Shown here piece by piece: positions 1 through 11,379 of a DNA stretch of 64,000 nt (position 1 is the stretch's first letter; every line of letters begins with the position of its first letter). Source of the DNA: Micrasema longulum. Taxonomy: Eukaryota; Arthropoda; Insecta; Trichoptera; Brachycentridae. Location of the stretch: positions 1 through 64,000 of the forward strand of contig JAGVSM010002673.1 in assembly GCA_022494885.1 (NCBI GenBank), in the 5' to 3' direction. A program made the translations under genes and the position numbers. The notes beneath the pieces are model-generated. The model made no database searches and had not been told where the DNA came from. It was given only the letters and a program-made list of their open reading frames with translations.

Positions 1-1745
1 TGGCAATAAATCATTAAATATTTTTGGAGCAATTACATTGTATTGCTTTTACCAAAGGCGGTTGATACAAATGGGACAATACAGTTAATTTGTGTTGCTG
101 AACGAGTATTTATATTTTGTTGGGTTCTTTTGACCTCACTTAATTTATTATAAAATTTAAGTAGTAGGCACCTTACAAACAATTTTCTTACATCCAATAT
201 CTTTAACTAAGCGAATAGATCTTCCGTTGAAAACCTCAAAGGTTTTTTGAAAATGATCTTCATTATCAATTTTTATGCTATTTTCGCTGGTTCAAGGATT
301 GAACGAGAGCAACCTCCCCCGTGTTTTGAAACAAATTAACAATTAAAAATTCAAATAATTAATGGTTTTTCACTTTTTTCACATTCGAAATATTGCGATA
401 AAGTCGGACTCTTCCCACAAAAAATGGTCCGTTCGTAGTTTGAACAGTTTTTTTTTTCGGTTTAGAATATACTCGATGATAAATTCGTCATCGGAAGACG
501 AAAAATCAGATAAAATTGACATTTTGTGCAACTTTTCACAGATCGATCAATGGATTTCAACACTCACGACGCTTTTTTGACAGATGGCAGATCGCATTTA
601 ACTTTAAACTTAATTTTAAACGGGCCCCTAGCAGCCGGTTAAATAAAAGTAACCTTTTTGATAATATTTAGTTAACTTTTTTTGATGCAACGCATTTTGA
701 CATAAAAGTAACTTTTATTTGACTTTAGCACTGACTTTAACTTAACTTTTGTCGATGCAACCGGCCCTAAAAGTAATTATATTTTAGTAACATAAAACTT
801 TTAAGTGTATTTTTTAACAGAAATACCTTTAAAAATTATTGTTTTTGTCTTATTTATGTTTTTTTATTTTATTATTATTGCGCGGTTAAAAAAAACATTC
901 GTTTTAAAATAGCAAAATCGTATGATTTCCTCATTTTGCGTGCGTTTTGCCAGACTACACCCTTATATGGATCGTCTTTTTTGTTTGAATTTGTTCCGTC
1001 GTTTTGACATTCGCGAAACGAATGCAAAATTGATATATTTTTAATTTGCGTGCGTTTTTGTAACGAAAATTAATTTACGAACGAAATCTCCTCGAGTATT
1101 GTGCTAAGCACTCCGCCGTCATTAAATCCACTTTTCCTTTATTTACAGAGTCAATGGTTCCGTCTCTAGTCTGCTCATTGTTACAATTTGTTACCACATA
1201 TTCATGATTTGTTCCAATGCTAATGACTTTTCAATTACTCCTCGGCTCATTTACTGGTAAAAAATGGGAACATTCTAACACTGGCGTAACTTCTGAAAAC
1301 TTTGTATGAATGAGTTAGTAACGGAATCAGATATACATAGATCACAGCGCTGATAATACGATATGTAAAAATTGAAGAAAAAATCGGATCTTTTTTTAAA
1401 TCTACTGAACTTCCTCATTGTAACAATAATGAATTCATTTTAACTTTTAAAAGACTGTGGTAAATAATCCCTTTGTGCGCGGTGATGTAACTTTGTGTTA
1501 CCACTAGTAAAATACGGAATATTCTTAAGTTCAGACATTAAAAAAAAAAAACATGAAGACATAATGTTTCATAATTCCTTTCCCATCATTTATGCGAATA
1601 AAAATATAATTTAGCTTTGTTATTGCAAAATAAATCACAAATACGCTGTTCATGTTACGCGCGTGCGTCCCCCATTACTGTCGTCAACCGACTGAAGACT
1701 GAATCTGTTTAGACAACACCCGCCGCAGAACAGCGTCTCTGTCTT
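1..1745. other. AT-rich stretch without a recognisable gene
   Basis: No long open frame, splice-flanked conserved peptide or RNA gene was recognised here. The stretch is strongly AT-rich with poly-A and poly-T runs. The only structure seen is a small repeat near 610-765, listed separately. It could be intergenic DNA or an upstream intron of the ZP gene that lies further right. Confidence 0.5.
610..767. repeat. Small MITE-like inverted repeat ending in GGGCCGGTT
   Basis: The left side carries AGCCGGTTAAATAAAAGT and the right side carries the complement of GGGCCGGTTGCATCGACAAA, so the ends are roughly inverted around an AT-rich core rich in GTTAA/TTAAC steps. A short non-autonomous DNA element is likely, but no target duplication is clear. 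Only one copy was recognised. Confidence 0.35.
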
Positions 1746-1749
1746 TCTT

Positions 1750-2345
1750 GTTATTTTAATTTTATTTATTAAAAGAAAACAACAGTCTTGCAACAAAAAA
1801 AAAAATTACAAATAAACGAAAGTTATAGGCCAATTATAGTTTTAGTCTTAATATTTTTATTTTTTTTAAAACAAATTTCCTTATACCCAAGTTTTATAAA
1901 AAAAATAAACCTAAAAATTATACAGCATATTCAGTAGAAAGTTTAAGTAATAAAACATACAGCTGGGCAAAGTGAACAAAAAACTGTGTATATTATGAAA
2001 TGCAGGAATTAATAAATATAATAACCATTTACCATTTTTGAAAAAGTTCAAAAAGGTTTGTTCTATAGGAACACTAAATCTATCAGATACGTGGGAATAA
2101 CGAGTGCCGAGTTCATGAAGTCTATTTAAAACGGCATTACAAGTATACACTGTCCGTGAATTGTTGCTACAAAACGGTGGCACCTGTCCAGTCATTCTTC
2201 CAGGCACCCTGAAGTTGATGAGAGATAATACGAGTAGTTCAGGGCAATCCCATATTGAATTTACAATTTTTAATAAATTTAAAAGGTCTATAATTTTTCT
2301 TCTATCATTAAGTTTTAACAAATTTAATGTTTTTTTTTATATGTT
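1750..2345 (-). mobile_element. LINE 3' end, C-terminal ORF2 remnant
   Basis: On the minus strand an open frame of about 136 residues (1911-2321) contains FRVPGRMTG, NNSRTVYTCNAVLNRLHEL and PIEQTFLNFF. This is the spacing of the extreme C-terminus of Jockey-type LINE ORF2 proteins, in which a V/IP-R-R motif is followed by an F-x(n)-R-T-N-Y-like block. The same protein family recurs at 21885-22248 (plus) and 24004-24283 (minus). Downstream on this strand lies a short AT-rich 3' tail. It is a 5'-truncated dead copy. Confidence 0.6.
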
Positions 2346-2468
2346 ATCCTAAAAATTTTAATAACTAAAATAAAATAAACTATTGTAAGACGTCACTCCC
2401 CATTATGTACACTAGAACTGATTATTTATTTTACGTAATGGGAAACATTAATGTAATTTTATGTACAA

Positions 2469-2970
2469 TAATTGAGTTTGTCCAAATGTTCAAAAGACTG
2501 GATTTCACCCCCTCGGGAGTCATAAAGATTAACAAATTACAACAGGGATGGAGAATCCCTTAAATAAAGGAATATGGCAGTCTAGACATTAACAGGGTTT
2601 ATGACCTGTCATTGGCTGGTTTAAGTTGCCACTTTACACACTGTGTAACATTCACCATTTTGCCTATGTTTGAACATCCATATTTCTTCAATTCTTCCAT
2701 TTGTAGATTAAAATGAAGTTAAAGAGCTGAAACCTTTATTTTTGCGAAGAGATTCATCTGACTGAATTATTTCACATACTAGGCAATGCCTGAAAACAAT
2801 TTAAAAACCACAAGAATTGAAGAAATATGGATGTTAAAACATAGGCAAAATAATTAATGTTACACAGTGTGAAAAGTGGCCACAAAACCAGCCAATGATA
2901 TGTCATAAGCCCTGTCTAGACTGCCATATTCCCTTATTGGAGGTATTCTCCATCCCTGTTGTAATTTTAT
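2469..2970. repeat. Palindromic repeat family A, copy 1 (both arms)
   Basis: The left arm reads TTTGTCCAAA, CCCCCTCGGGAG, TTATGACCTGTCATTGGC, CACTTTACACACTGTGTAACATTC. After a centre containing ACTAGGCAATGCCTGAAA, the right arm returns as the complement (TTACACAGTGTGAAAAGTGG, CCAATGATATGTCATAAGCC, CTCCATCCCTGTTGTAA). The copy therefore folds back on itself over roughly 150 bp per arm. No coding capacity is seen. About ten further copies occur in the window, and the class is not known to me. Confidence 0.75.
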
Positions 2971-2989
2971 GTGTTTAATTCATGTTAAA

Positions 2990-3470
2990 AAATGTATTTA
3001 GTTGTAATATTGTATTTTTATTTGTTATCTGAATAAAAAAAAAATTAAAAAATATGGTCGACTAGTGTGACATCACAGAGTTAAAATTAAGTTGAGGTTC
3101 CCAGTGATTAAATAATAAAAATGTACCAAAAGCAACATTCTGTCATAATTAACAATTTGTGCAAACCATTCTTCCTTCCTGTGTGCAATTTAACGACGCA
3201 TGTGCGCTTCGAAACAAACCGATTTCCCGGTGCAAAATTTACTGAGAATCTACAAGCATTACGATGGCCTGTAAACCCATCATAAATATACATCGGTGTG
3301 TACAGTGGAAATGTCTTAGAAGCAACATACAATTTGTTTTGTATGACGGTCAATGTTAAGTTCATATTATTATGTTCTGCCTTTATTAGGTGAAGACGAC
3401 GAATTCGCATCGACGAATGTAAACCACCTAATGTCTCCTCCGTTGTTACATTTAAGCATAGTATTCATTA
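2990..3470. other. No gene recognised
   Basis: This is an AT-rich stretch. A 100-codon minus-strand open frame (3108-3410) shows no recognisable motif and is most likely chance or LINE debris. Nothing else is seen. Confidence 0.4.
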
Positions 3471-3474
3471 AAAT

Positions 3475-4190
3475 TTCTCTGTTTATTATTTTAAAATTAC
3501 TGAAATTAAATATTTAGGTGTAATGTTGGATTCAAAACTTACATTTCACCAAAACGCTAAGATGGTAATAAATAAGATTGCAAAAAATATCAATTTTGGG
3601 AAGGATCAGAAGATTTATTGATAAGGACTCTTGCAAAACTATTTACAAAGCAATTATTGAACCACATGTTAACTACTGTAGTAGCATTTTATTTTTATCA
3701 AACAAAGAAAGCATAGATAAACTAACTGTATTACAAAATAAAGCCTTTAGAATCATTTTGAAAAAAAACCAGATATACGAGGGTAAAGTCGATGGTAAAT
3801 GAAATGAAATTATTAACATATAAACAAAGAATATTTTACAATACAATGATATTTGTTCATAAAATTATAAACTCTAAGAAAAAAACAGAATTTTGGAAAA
3901 AAATGGATCGGAACCAGCATGAACACGATCACAATACTAGAGAAAAGAACAAAATTAGACTTCCATTTAGGAAAAAGGCAAAGTCACAAAATTCAATTTT
4001 ATTTAAAGCAATTAAAGTATTACGAAATGGAAAAAAATATTTATGAAGAAAAAAACATATCAAAATTTAAAATAATGGTCAAGACATATGTGATAGACAA
4101 TTTATAAATTAAATATATTTGCAATGTTATTATTAGAACACACATAACAATATGTATGTGTGTGCCCTACTTTAAGATTTAAATAAAATA
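3475..4190 (+). mobile_element. 5'-truncated LINE, reverse transcriptase C-terminal part
   Basis: Reading plus, 3510-4050 encodes KYLGVMLDSKLTFHQN, then after a frameshift near 3595 IRRFIDKDSCKTIYKAIIEP, VNYCSSILF and VLQNKAFRIIL. YLGV-LD-L-F followed by I-P-YCS and LQ-AFR is the conserved region just after the LINE RT thumb. The protein is broken into at least three frames (3578, 3792, 3919). It ends in an A-rich tail at 4175-4200, as expected for target-primed insertion. It is non-functional. Confidence 0.7.
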
Positions 4191-4209
4191 AAAAAAAAAA
4201 TAATAATAT

Positions 4210-5009
4210 ACTAGCGGACCCGACAGACGTTGTCCTGCCCGAACGTTGGCTTGCCTGCTATCATCTTGGGAAAATACTTTTCATCTAGGTTCTTGTTTGT
4301 GATTAAATTCCAAAACTAAAAATGGTTGATCTTAAAAAAAATATTAAATTTAAGTAGGTACTAGTTTATGGTTGAATTCCAAAACATAGAATAAATATTT
4401 TTTCAAATATGGCATTCTTTTTGCAAACGTCAAACTCCGGTCGTCTCACCAACAAAGTGGTGTACTTTTGTAGGAATACGATTTTTTTTTAATGTATTTT
4501 TTAAATTTTTTTTACAATAAACATAAGTGATAAAACAGAGTTTTAAAAAAATAAACATAATTACATAGCAATGAAATACATATTAATAGTAAAAATAGTA
4601 AGCAAAAAATCCCACAAAGGCATGGCCTGTGCGTGGGTATACAAGAAAATGTTAATGAATTTTTGCTCCCATAATAAATAATGGACAGTTATAATATTTT
4701 TGTAGAACATAAGAAAGAAAAAATAAAATATTCTGTAAAAGATAATATGGTATTTTTTTAAATTTAATATTATCTTAGTGTTACCAAAAATCTAATAAAA
4801 AGAAATAAATTGGTAGAAATTATAAGGAATTTATGTTTTGTAATTCAACCATAAACAAGTACCTACTTAAATTCAATATTTTTTGAAAATCAACAATTTT
4901 TAGTTTTGGAATTTAATGACAAACAAGTACCTAGATGAAAAGTATTTTTCCAAGATGATACTGCTGCAAGCTAACGTTCGGGCAGGACAACACCTGTCGG
5001 CTTCGCTAG
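4210..5009. mobile_element. Foldback MITE with about 180-bp inverted ends
   Basis: The left end (ACTAGCGGACCCGACAGACG, then TTGTCCTGCCCGAACGTT) and the right end (AACGTTCGGGCAGGACAAC, then CTGTCGGCTTCGCTAGT) are inverted. The similarity continues inward through AAGTAGGTACTAGTTTATGG and TTTTAGTTTTGGAATTTAAT on the opposite strand, giving about 180 bp per arm. The 430-bp core is AT-rich and non-coding. The flanks are runs of AT, so a TA duplication is possible but not provable. This fits a non-autonomous DNA transposon. Confidence 0.7.
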
Positions 5010-5029
5010 TTATATATATAGATTGAAGA

Positions 5030-5835
5030 TAACTGCAATTCAAAAAAAAAAAATACATCAAATCAAGTCGAAAATTGAGAATAAGTTCATCATATTTTAA
5101 GTTATTGGGAATATCTTTATCAAAAATCATAAATGATATTCATATAGGGAGTGACTTGCTCTTCAAAGAATTCAGAGTACTGAATATTATTCAACGGTAT
5201 ATATTGAGAACGGTAGTGGTTACACACATCAATAGAGACATTTACCCGGGCGTCAACCACAACCATAATACAAGATACTCTAATAGGGATCTGATACTAG
5301 GTGAAGGGGTCAACACTGTTCTGGCATCGAGACAACACTATTACGTAGGCAAAAAGGTCCATAACCTTTTGCCAGAATGGTGGAAAGACGGGAGTGTTGC
5401 CAAGTTGCGGAAGGTGTTGACCTCGCTCTTTCATGACATTGGTCGTAGGGAGTCAGGAAAGTTGATGCATGCCACGGATTGGAGATTCTTAATGGATGTC
5501 GTAAATAAAATATGAAAAAAAATAATAATTAAAATATATATATATACAGATGGTAACCATGATGTTTCGCGTTATAAATAAGTCTATGTTTTATAAATGT
5601 ATGTATGTATGTGTATGCGCATGGGTGTATGTACGTGTGTGTGTATGTATATGTATCAAAATGTGTATACAAGTAAGTTTATATTTTATTAGTCTGTGCT
5701 CTCTATTCATTTGTTAACTATTTTCATATTTTAGAATGTAATTGCCTAGCTTGGAACGGGGTATGTACCCTTGTTAGCTGGGCGAAGTGAACGTAAAATT
5801 ATATTTTTGATAAAAGGTGTAAATAAATAAATAAA
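5030..5835 (+). mobile_element. 5'-truncated LINE, ORF2 C-terminus and 3' UTR
   Basis: A 146-codon frame (5075-5515) carries HNHNTRYSNRDLILGEG, VHNLLPEWWKDGSVAKL and RRESGKL. The HNTR block followed by a Y-x-G-x-K/P-x-YN-LP region is the usual C-terminus of CR1/Jockey-like LINEs. The 3' UTR includes a TG-rich low-complexity tract (5597-5660) and GGGTATGTACCCTTGTTAGC, and it ends in (AAAT)n at 5820-5835. A minus-strand relative lies at 41330-41870. Confidence 0.7.
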
Positions 5836-5839
5836 TTGA

Positions 5840-6535
5840 TACATGTTACTTTTCCACTGTAATACGAACCCTTCATTGAACTTAAAATAAATAGTATTTT
5901 CGCAACTCGTTGCTCGATATGCTGTCCCAATTCAACGCGTTTAATATCTTGTTATATTTGTCGTATCATTTTGGTACAGTAAAATACAATAAAAATGAAA
6001 TATGGATTCTCATTAGCGATAGCAGATCTGCAAACTAGAGCACATAATGGCATTATTAATTAATTTTCTGTGCAATCAGCCAAATTAATACAGCCTTAAG
6101 AACCCGCCGTGAACTTTGTTCGCGGGTGGTTGCATATTCTAATTAATCTTCCTGATGAAAAAATTCTCACCTTGGGTTCTTATTGTTCGAGAACCTATCA
6201 TTAAAGTACCAAGGAGTTAACTGTATTAAATTAATTCAAACTATAATCTTTAAATCTGATTCGAACAATGAACCGTGGAAAATACAAGGAACATTTATTA
6301 CCTAATGAGATGATACGACGACGTGCGATCTTCTATACCTAGGGATCACGGGCTTGCGGTGGGGTTTTTGATTAGGGAATTAATTAATACTCGTATATAA
6401 GTGATTGCTACATAATAATATACATTACCCTTAAGAAATTAAAGAGAAACTAAATACTATATACATATTATTAGAAATAATAACAATAATTTTGCATATC
6501 TATAGTCTATTTTTTATTTTATTTTTTTTTATTAT
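5840..6535. other. No gene recognised
   Basis: AT-rich DNA with no supported open frame or repeat. A purine/GC-richer island around 6095-6360 shows no protein similarity that I can recognise. Confidence 0.4.
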
Positions 6536-6539
6536 ATAA

Positions 6540-6720
6540 ATAAAACACGAGTGATACTTCGAGACTGGTGAGACTGGTGAGACCAGTCTCGAAGATGTCG
6601 CGAAAGCGATGAAACCGGTCACTGGATATTCCAAATTTATGGATTAAAGTATCACTCGTGTTTTATTTATATAATAAATTACAATGAACTTCCATCAAGA
6701 ATTTTCACTTACAAACTTAA
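6540..6720 (+). mobile_element. Penelope-like element terminal fragment
   Basis: A 19-bp stem (TAAAACACGAGTGATACTT at 6541 and its complement ending near 6665) encloses a hammerhead-like core. It is followed by an AT tail and by ATGAACTTCCATCAAGAATT, which recurs inverted near 54020-54050. The arrangement of hammerhead plus short terminal repeat is typical of the pseudo-LTRs of Penelope-like elements. No protein is left. The element class rests on the ribozyme signature and on similarity to the end of the element at 12360-13310. Confidence 0.5.
6583..6625 (+). ncRNA. Degenerate hammerhead ribozyme-like motif
   Basis: Helix I can form between CCAGT (6583-6587) and ACTGG (6621-6625). Helix II is TCGC-GAAA-GCGA (6598-6609). 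The GAAAC block is at 6611-6615 and GTC, the cleavage triplet position, is at 6618-6620. The first core strand reads CTCGAAGA where CUGANGA is expected, with one extra base, so activity is doubtful. The layout is nevertheless that of a type I hammerhead with a very short helix III. Confidence 0.5.
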
Positions 6721-6784
6721 ATATTTTTTTATTTTTTATATCTATAGTCCTTCAAAATATAAAATGATAAGAATGACAGCTGTC

Positions 6785-7065
6785 AAACGCAAATCAATAG
6801 TGATGGGAAATTACTGATCACTGATCATGTACCGATCAAATCGATTTTATCAGTTTTTTTATGCAAACATGAAACTCTGTTTCCGAAAATTGATTTAAAA
6901 AAAACGCAAAAACAAGCCTATTATAGTGTGTTGAATACAATTATTCACCAAAAATAAGACATTTATATTTTTTCCGTGAACATTATCAAACGAATTATTT
7001 TTTTATTCGATCAATTTACATTGATCAATTTGTCCCATCTCTAACGTTTATGCAAAATGATGTAA
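6785..7065. repeat. hAT-like MITE, copy 1
   Basis: AGTGATGGGAAATTACTGATC at the left is roughly inverted to GATCAATTTGTCCCATCTCT at the right. A second copy at 25285-25520 shares the same ends, the flanking ACAGCTGTCAAAC and the right extension TGCAAAATGATGTAACCTTG. The AGNGATGGGA end is reminiscent of hAT termini. It is non-coding. A clean 8-bp duplication was not found, so the exact ends are uncertain. Confidence 0.5.
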
Positions 7066-7089
7066 CCTTGTAAGAACGTCGTTAATAAT

Positions 7090-7475
7090 AAGTTTGAATA
7101 TCCATATTTCTTCCATTAGTTTATTTTATTGAAGTTAAAGAGCCTTGAAACCTTTATTGTTGTGAAGAAATTAATCTGACTGAATTTTTTCACATACTAG
7201 GCAACGCCTGAAAAAAAATTTAAACTTCTTGGACCAGTTGGTTTCATTACAATATTTGAAATATGGATGTTTAAACATAGGCAAAATGGTTAATGCTACA
7301 CAGTATGTAAAGTGGCCACTTAAACCAGCCAATGACACGTCATAAGCCCTGTAAATGCCTAGACTTCCATATTCCCTTATTTAAAGTATTCTCCATCCCT
7401 ATTTATTAATCTTAATGACTCCCGAGGGGGTGAAATCCAGTCATTGTCTACAAACATTTGGACAAACTCAAATAT
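7090..7475 (-). repeat. Palindromic repeat family A, copy 2
   Basis: A single arm in the orientation ACTAGGCAACGCCTGAAA, TACACAGTATGTAAAGTGG, GTCATAAGCCCTGTAAATGC, ATTCTCCATCCC, CTCCCGAGGGGGTG, TTTGGACAAACTCAAA. It is close in sequence to copy 1, sharing CCTCGGGAG and TCCATCCC, so copies 1 and 2 form a sub-family distinct from those at 18-46 kb. Confidence 0.65.
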
Positions 7476-7644
7476 TTTAATATTTTATCATTTTTTATTT
7501 TTTATAATTTAATACTGTACATGCTTTTACTTTTCATTATTTATTTATTTATATATCGATGGTTCAAAGAACCTTTTACAATAAAAAGTTTTACAGAAAT
7601 AATCACAGCAGTGAACAATTAATGAATTAATATAATGATGGTTA

Positions 7645-7926
7645 ATAAAGGTTTCAGCTCTTTAACTTCACAAACATCAACAGATGAAAGAATTGAAGGA
7701 ATATAGATATCCAAATAAAGGCAGAATGGTGAATGTTACACAGTGTGTAAAGTGGCCACTTAAACCAGCCATTGACAGGTCATAAGCCCTGTAGATGCCT
7801 GAACTTCTATATTACCTTCTCTTAAAAGTTCTTCATCTCTGTTGTAATATGTTAATATAAACAGCTCCCCAGGGAGTTGAATCCAGTCCTTGTCTACAAA
7901 AATTTGGACAAACTCAAAATATTGTT
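7645..7926 (-). repeat. Palindromic repeat family A, copy 3
   Basis: This arm runs from GGTTTCAGCTCTTTAACTTC through GTTACACAGTGTGTAAAGTG and GACAGGTCATAAGCCCTG to AGCTCCCCAGGGAGTTGAAT and TTTGGACAAACTCAAAATAT. It belongs to the younger-looking sub-family seen at 18, 25, 34, 37, 43 and 46 kb. Short open frames inside it are fortuitous. Confidence 0.7.
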
Positions 7927-7959
7927 TATGTATAATAGTTGTATTCTGACTCAACACAG

Positions 7960-8175
7960 GATCTTGGCCTCATAGAGTTTGGGATACGTTTTTTTTTTGT
8001 AAAATGTACGTGTGTATTTTTTAATAAATAAATAAAGGAGATGTTTTTTCAGACGTGATTTAAACAGAGATACTGAAGTAACATCTTTGATGGTGGATGC
8101 GAGATGATTCCACATTTGCTGAGTTGTTTGGAAAAAATTGACATTTTCAATAAGCCCGCCAGTGTGCATAAATAC
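7960..8175 (-). mobile_element. LINE C-terminal fragment
   Basis: The minus strand reads GLIENVNFFQTTQQMWNHL and SLFKSRLKKHLL. Relatives of this tail, with WN-L-S-IKDVT-SLFKSRLKKHLL, are a standard LINE ORF2 terminus. A plus-strand copy of the same family lies at 10870-11145 with HLPSTIKDVTTLSLFKSRLK. Only the last 70 codons or so remain. Confidence 0.6.
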
Positions 8176-8895
8176 AAATGAATAAAAACCTCGATACGGG
8201 TAAAAAAATGCAACTCATTGCATGATTGCCGAATAAACTTTTTTGAAATACATTGAAAACTTTTGAATAGAACATAAAAGTGTAAAAATACACACTTCAA
8301 ATTTCATCAATAGCTCCGTTCGTATTTCACAGAATAGCGTGGCGCTATTCGATTATAAATTGAAATTTAATTAAAGACGTTTGTGTATAAATTCTTCGAT
8401 CAAGTCATCGCCCTCTGCAGTCGACAAAGCTCTACGCGGAACTTACAATATACCTTTTTAACACACTGCATTATATAATAAATTAATAATCTTTATCTCT
8501 ATTGAATGCATAAGAATAGGAACTTTTATAACCCCCTGTATTCCTAAAATAAGTAGCAGCCGGATCTTCATATTTTTAAATATTTAAATTACGAACATTG
8601 TGGTTATATTTTTTATTTTAATTAAATTAATTTTTTTATTGCAAGGGGGGTAATGCAGCGTACACAAGTATGCTTATTTTTATTGTATTAAATTTCTATT
8701 TCTTTATTTTATACGTCTATGTACATTACAAAAATATTTTACGGCACGCATAATACGAAAAAATTTATACTTAATTTTAAATATACAAAGATGATAAAAT
8801 AAAATACCCAGCAATTAAAGAAAAAGGATACTCTCCTCTCTTAACTTTTATAAAGTGTCAAATTAATATATACATATACAACATATATACATACT
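8176..8895. other. No gene recognised
   Basis: AT-rich, low-complexity DNA with poly-T tracts. Open frames are short and show no motif. Confidence 0.4.
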
Positions 8896-8899
8896 TGTA

Positions 8900-9386
8900 A
8901 AAACAATTATACCTTGAATTCATTCATTAGACGTACCTGTAGAAATTATATCGGACTCAGTATTGATGTAGACATTTTTAACTGCACGTTGCATTTGTAC
9001 AGAAAATTTCTTCATGGGGTCGATTATTTGGGATAGTTACTGAATGTGCATCTTGAGTGGTTTATGCTATGTATATGTGCCGCATGTAATGTATATGTTT
9101 GTGTATATTTTATATGTGCGTTCATGTGTGTGCGTGGATGGCTCGGAGTGTACATTCAGTATTTTAATTTATTTTAATTTATTACCTCCATGGAAAACGC
9201 AAATGTCAACAATTATTCTTTTCTCACTTAAAATTCTTATTTATTTTTTTGTCACATTTAATGTTTATATCTTCTTAATTTATGAAAACTTAATTGGTCT
9301 TTTTATGTTAAAAAATTGTTGTTTTTAATACTTATTTTGTATGACTGTATGTTTTCTGAATAAAATAAAATAAAATAAAAAAATAA
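8900..9386 (+). mobile_element. Probable LINE 3' UTR with (AAAAT)n tail
   Basis: The segment ends in repeated AATAAAATAAAATAAAAT at 9358-9386 after a T-rich, TG-rich stretch with TATGTGCCGCATGTAATG. That looks like the 3' UTR and tail of a plus-strand LINE. It abuts directly the 3' end of the minus-strand LINE that starts at 9387. No coding remnant is recognisable. Confidence 0.3.
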
Positions 9387-10142
9387 GGGCGGGCGTATTG
9401 CCTTAAGGTAATTTCTTCCTACCTACCCAAACTGTTCAGTTTGAGAAAATTACAAGTACATGGACATATTGAATCTTACAATTTTATACAAAAATCAAAA
9501 ACAAAGATTGTCAAAATAAAAATATGTAAGAAATTAACACTCTACTACGAATATAAAAGATAACACTATACTATGAAGAGTGGATAAGTGGTGGGAAGGA
9601 AAGAAGAAGGATAAAGGAACAATTTAAATATTTAGATAGTGACATTTAAATCTTGACTTATATGTAAATAAAGTAAGGGCGTCTCTAACATTAGTAGGTA
9701 GATTATTCCATGATCGAGAGGCAACTACTGTGAAAGAGGAGGCAAGAAAATTAGAGCGATGTCAGGGTATTAAAAGGTTTCTCTCGTTACTAGAACGAAG
9801 AGATAGTCTGTGTTGTGAAAGAGGTTAGAAGAGCTCTCTCAGATAAACAGGCGAAGTGGGATTATTCAAAATATTGAAGTAGTTATAGAATGTGAATGTT
9901 TCTTCTATGCGAAATACTGAGTGTAGTTGCGTGCGATACTCGGTTTTGTGGTCAAATTTCTGAAGATCAAAGATATAACGTATACAAATATTCTGCAATC
10001 GTTCTAACTTATCAAGTAATTCAGAGTTAGCATCTGGATAACATACATCCGCATAGTCAAGGAGATGTTGATATCCGAAGAGATATGGTTGAGTGATATT
10101 GCTCTTTGGTACATGCGAGCGTATAAATATTTTTACTATCAT
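9387..10142 (-). mobile_element. 5'-truncated LINE (CR1/Jockey-like), copy 1
   Basis: On the minus strand 10142-9825 encodes LLDYADVCYPDANSELLDKL, ERLQNICIRYIFDLQKFDH and TSPVYLRELF. Y-A-D-V-CY followed by L-RLQN-CIR-IF-L-K-DH is the C-terminal portion of LINE reverse transcriptases. The copy at 15800-16500 (plus) is its closest relative in the window and shares the 3' UTR with GGGTAGGTAGGAAGAAATT and CCCGCCCT. The frame is interrupted near 9895. Confidence 0.7.
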
Positions 10143-10450
10143 TTAAATAAATAATTTCGCACATCCGATAAAATAGACATAACTCAAAAATACTAATTTT
10201 GAGTTAAATATTACACAGAATAAATTACGAAACTCCTTGACAAATAGCTGCCGCACATCTAAAACTTTACAATTTTCAAACAATTCTTTTGAAGGATAGC
10301 GAAAGGGTACTTTTTTCATTGTTCTAAGCACGAGTTTTTGTACTTTAAAAACTGCATCCAATACGCTAGCCGCGCCAATCCAACGAGAGAGATATATCAA
10401 GTCTCGTGTCCTATGTAGACTCGTGTTACAACCACAGCCACACAAGAGAT
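10143..10450 (-). mobile_element. LINE RT fragment adjoining copy 1
   Basis: A 100-codon minus frame includes SLHRTRDLIYLSRWIGA, AVFKVQKLVLRTMKKVP and LFENCKVLDVRQLFVKEF. This is the F-x-LQK-x-R-I-x...LF-x-L-LT-x-Q-Y-like region of LINE ORF2. Its sequence type differs from the neighbouring copy at 9387-10142, so it is a separate insertion into which that copy landed, or the reverse. Confidence 0.5.
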
Positions 10451-10868
10451 AAAATATATTTTATTTTAAATATTTAACGCTCGCTTGCTGCAATGGGTTA
10501 AAATCAATTGATGTACGATTCGCATTTGAGTATCAATGTATTTTTATCTGGAATCAGGCGTAGAGAAATAATTTACAAGTCATTCTCATTACAGCAAATA
10601 AGATGTCTTAATGATATGAATGTGTAATAACAAGAAAATAATAAAGAGATTGCGTCTATACGATTGTTGGAAAACCGTTACACTCTGCTGGTAAGCCTTT
10701 TTATTGGTTGGGAAAAAAACAACTCAGCATATTAAAGTTCTTCTGAATTTCTACAGCGAATACGCCTTTCTAGTTTACCCAGAATTACCGGTGCTTTTTA
10801 ACAATATTTTCACTATTTATTTTAACGCCCATAAAGCTTTTTTAATGCATTTAAATTATTGACATACA
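10451..10868. other. No gene recognised
   Basis: No open frame or repeat with support. Sequence composition is like the rest of the intergenic DNA. Confidence 0.35.
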
Positions 10869-10869
10869 G

Positions 10870-11145
10870 TATAACTCGGCTGTGGAATCATCCAATCATC
10901 TCCCATCCACCATCAAAGATGTTACTACATTATCTCTGTTTAAATCACGTCTGAAGAAACATCTCCTTTCTCTTCCTTAATCTCTCCTCCTTTCCTTTTT
11001 CCTATTGAGTAATAGTTTTAATTTAAGGTAATTTATAAACAAATACGTTTATTTCTATTTTAATATATTTTTAGCTTTTAATCTTTTTTTTCCTATTAAA
11101 TATGTTCTGTAACTTGAATTATAAAAATAAAACTTTTATTTTATT
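10870..11145 (+). mobile_element. LINE C-terminal fragment with 3' tail
   Basis: Plus strand: SNHLPSTIKDVTTLSLFK followed by SRLKKHLLSLP and a stop. It is the same LINE family as the minus fragment at 7960-8175. The 3' UTR runs into TAAAAATAAAACTTTTATTTTA near 11130. It is severely truncated. Confidence 0.6.
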
Positions 11146-11379
11146 GGTTGGTTGGAAGAAATTGCAATTTGGCAATAAGCCCGCTAACGTACAAATAATA
11201 TTATGTACAAAAAGTTAAATTAATAAATGAAAAGTTTAAAAAAAGTAGATATTTAAAAATTCAGTAAAAAAACGTTAAAAAAATCAATTATGTTGCATAC
11301 GAGAGATAACGCTGTATAAGATATAAATAATAAAAAAACTAGATAAACAAACTAAATTTCTTTTCTTGACAGATGACAG

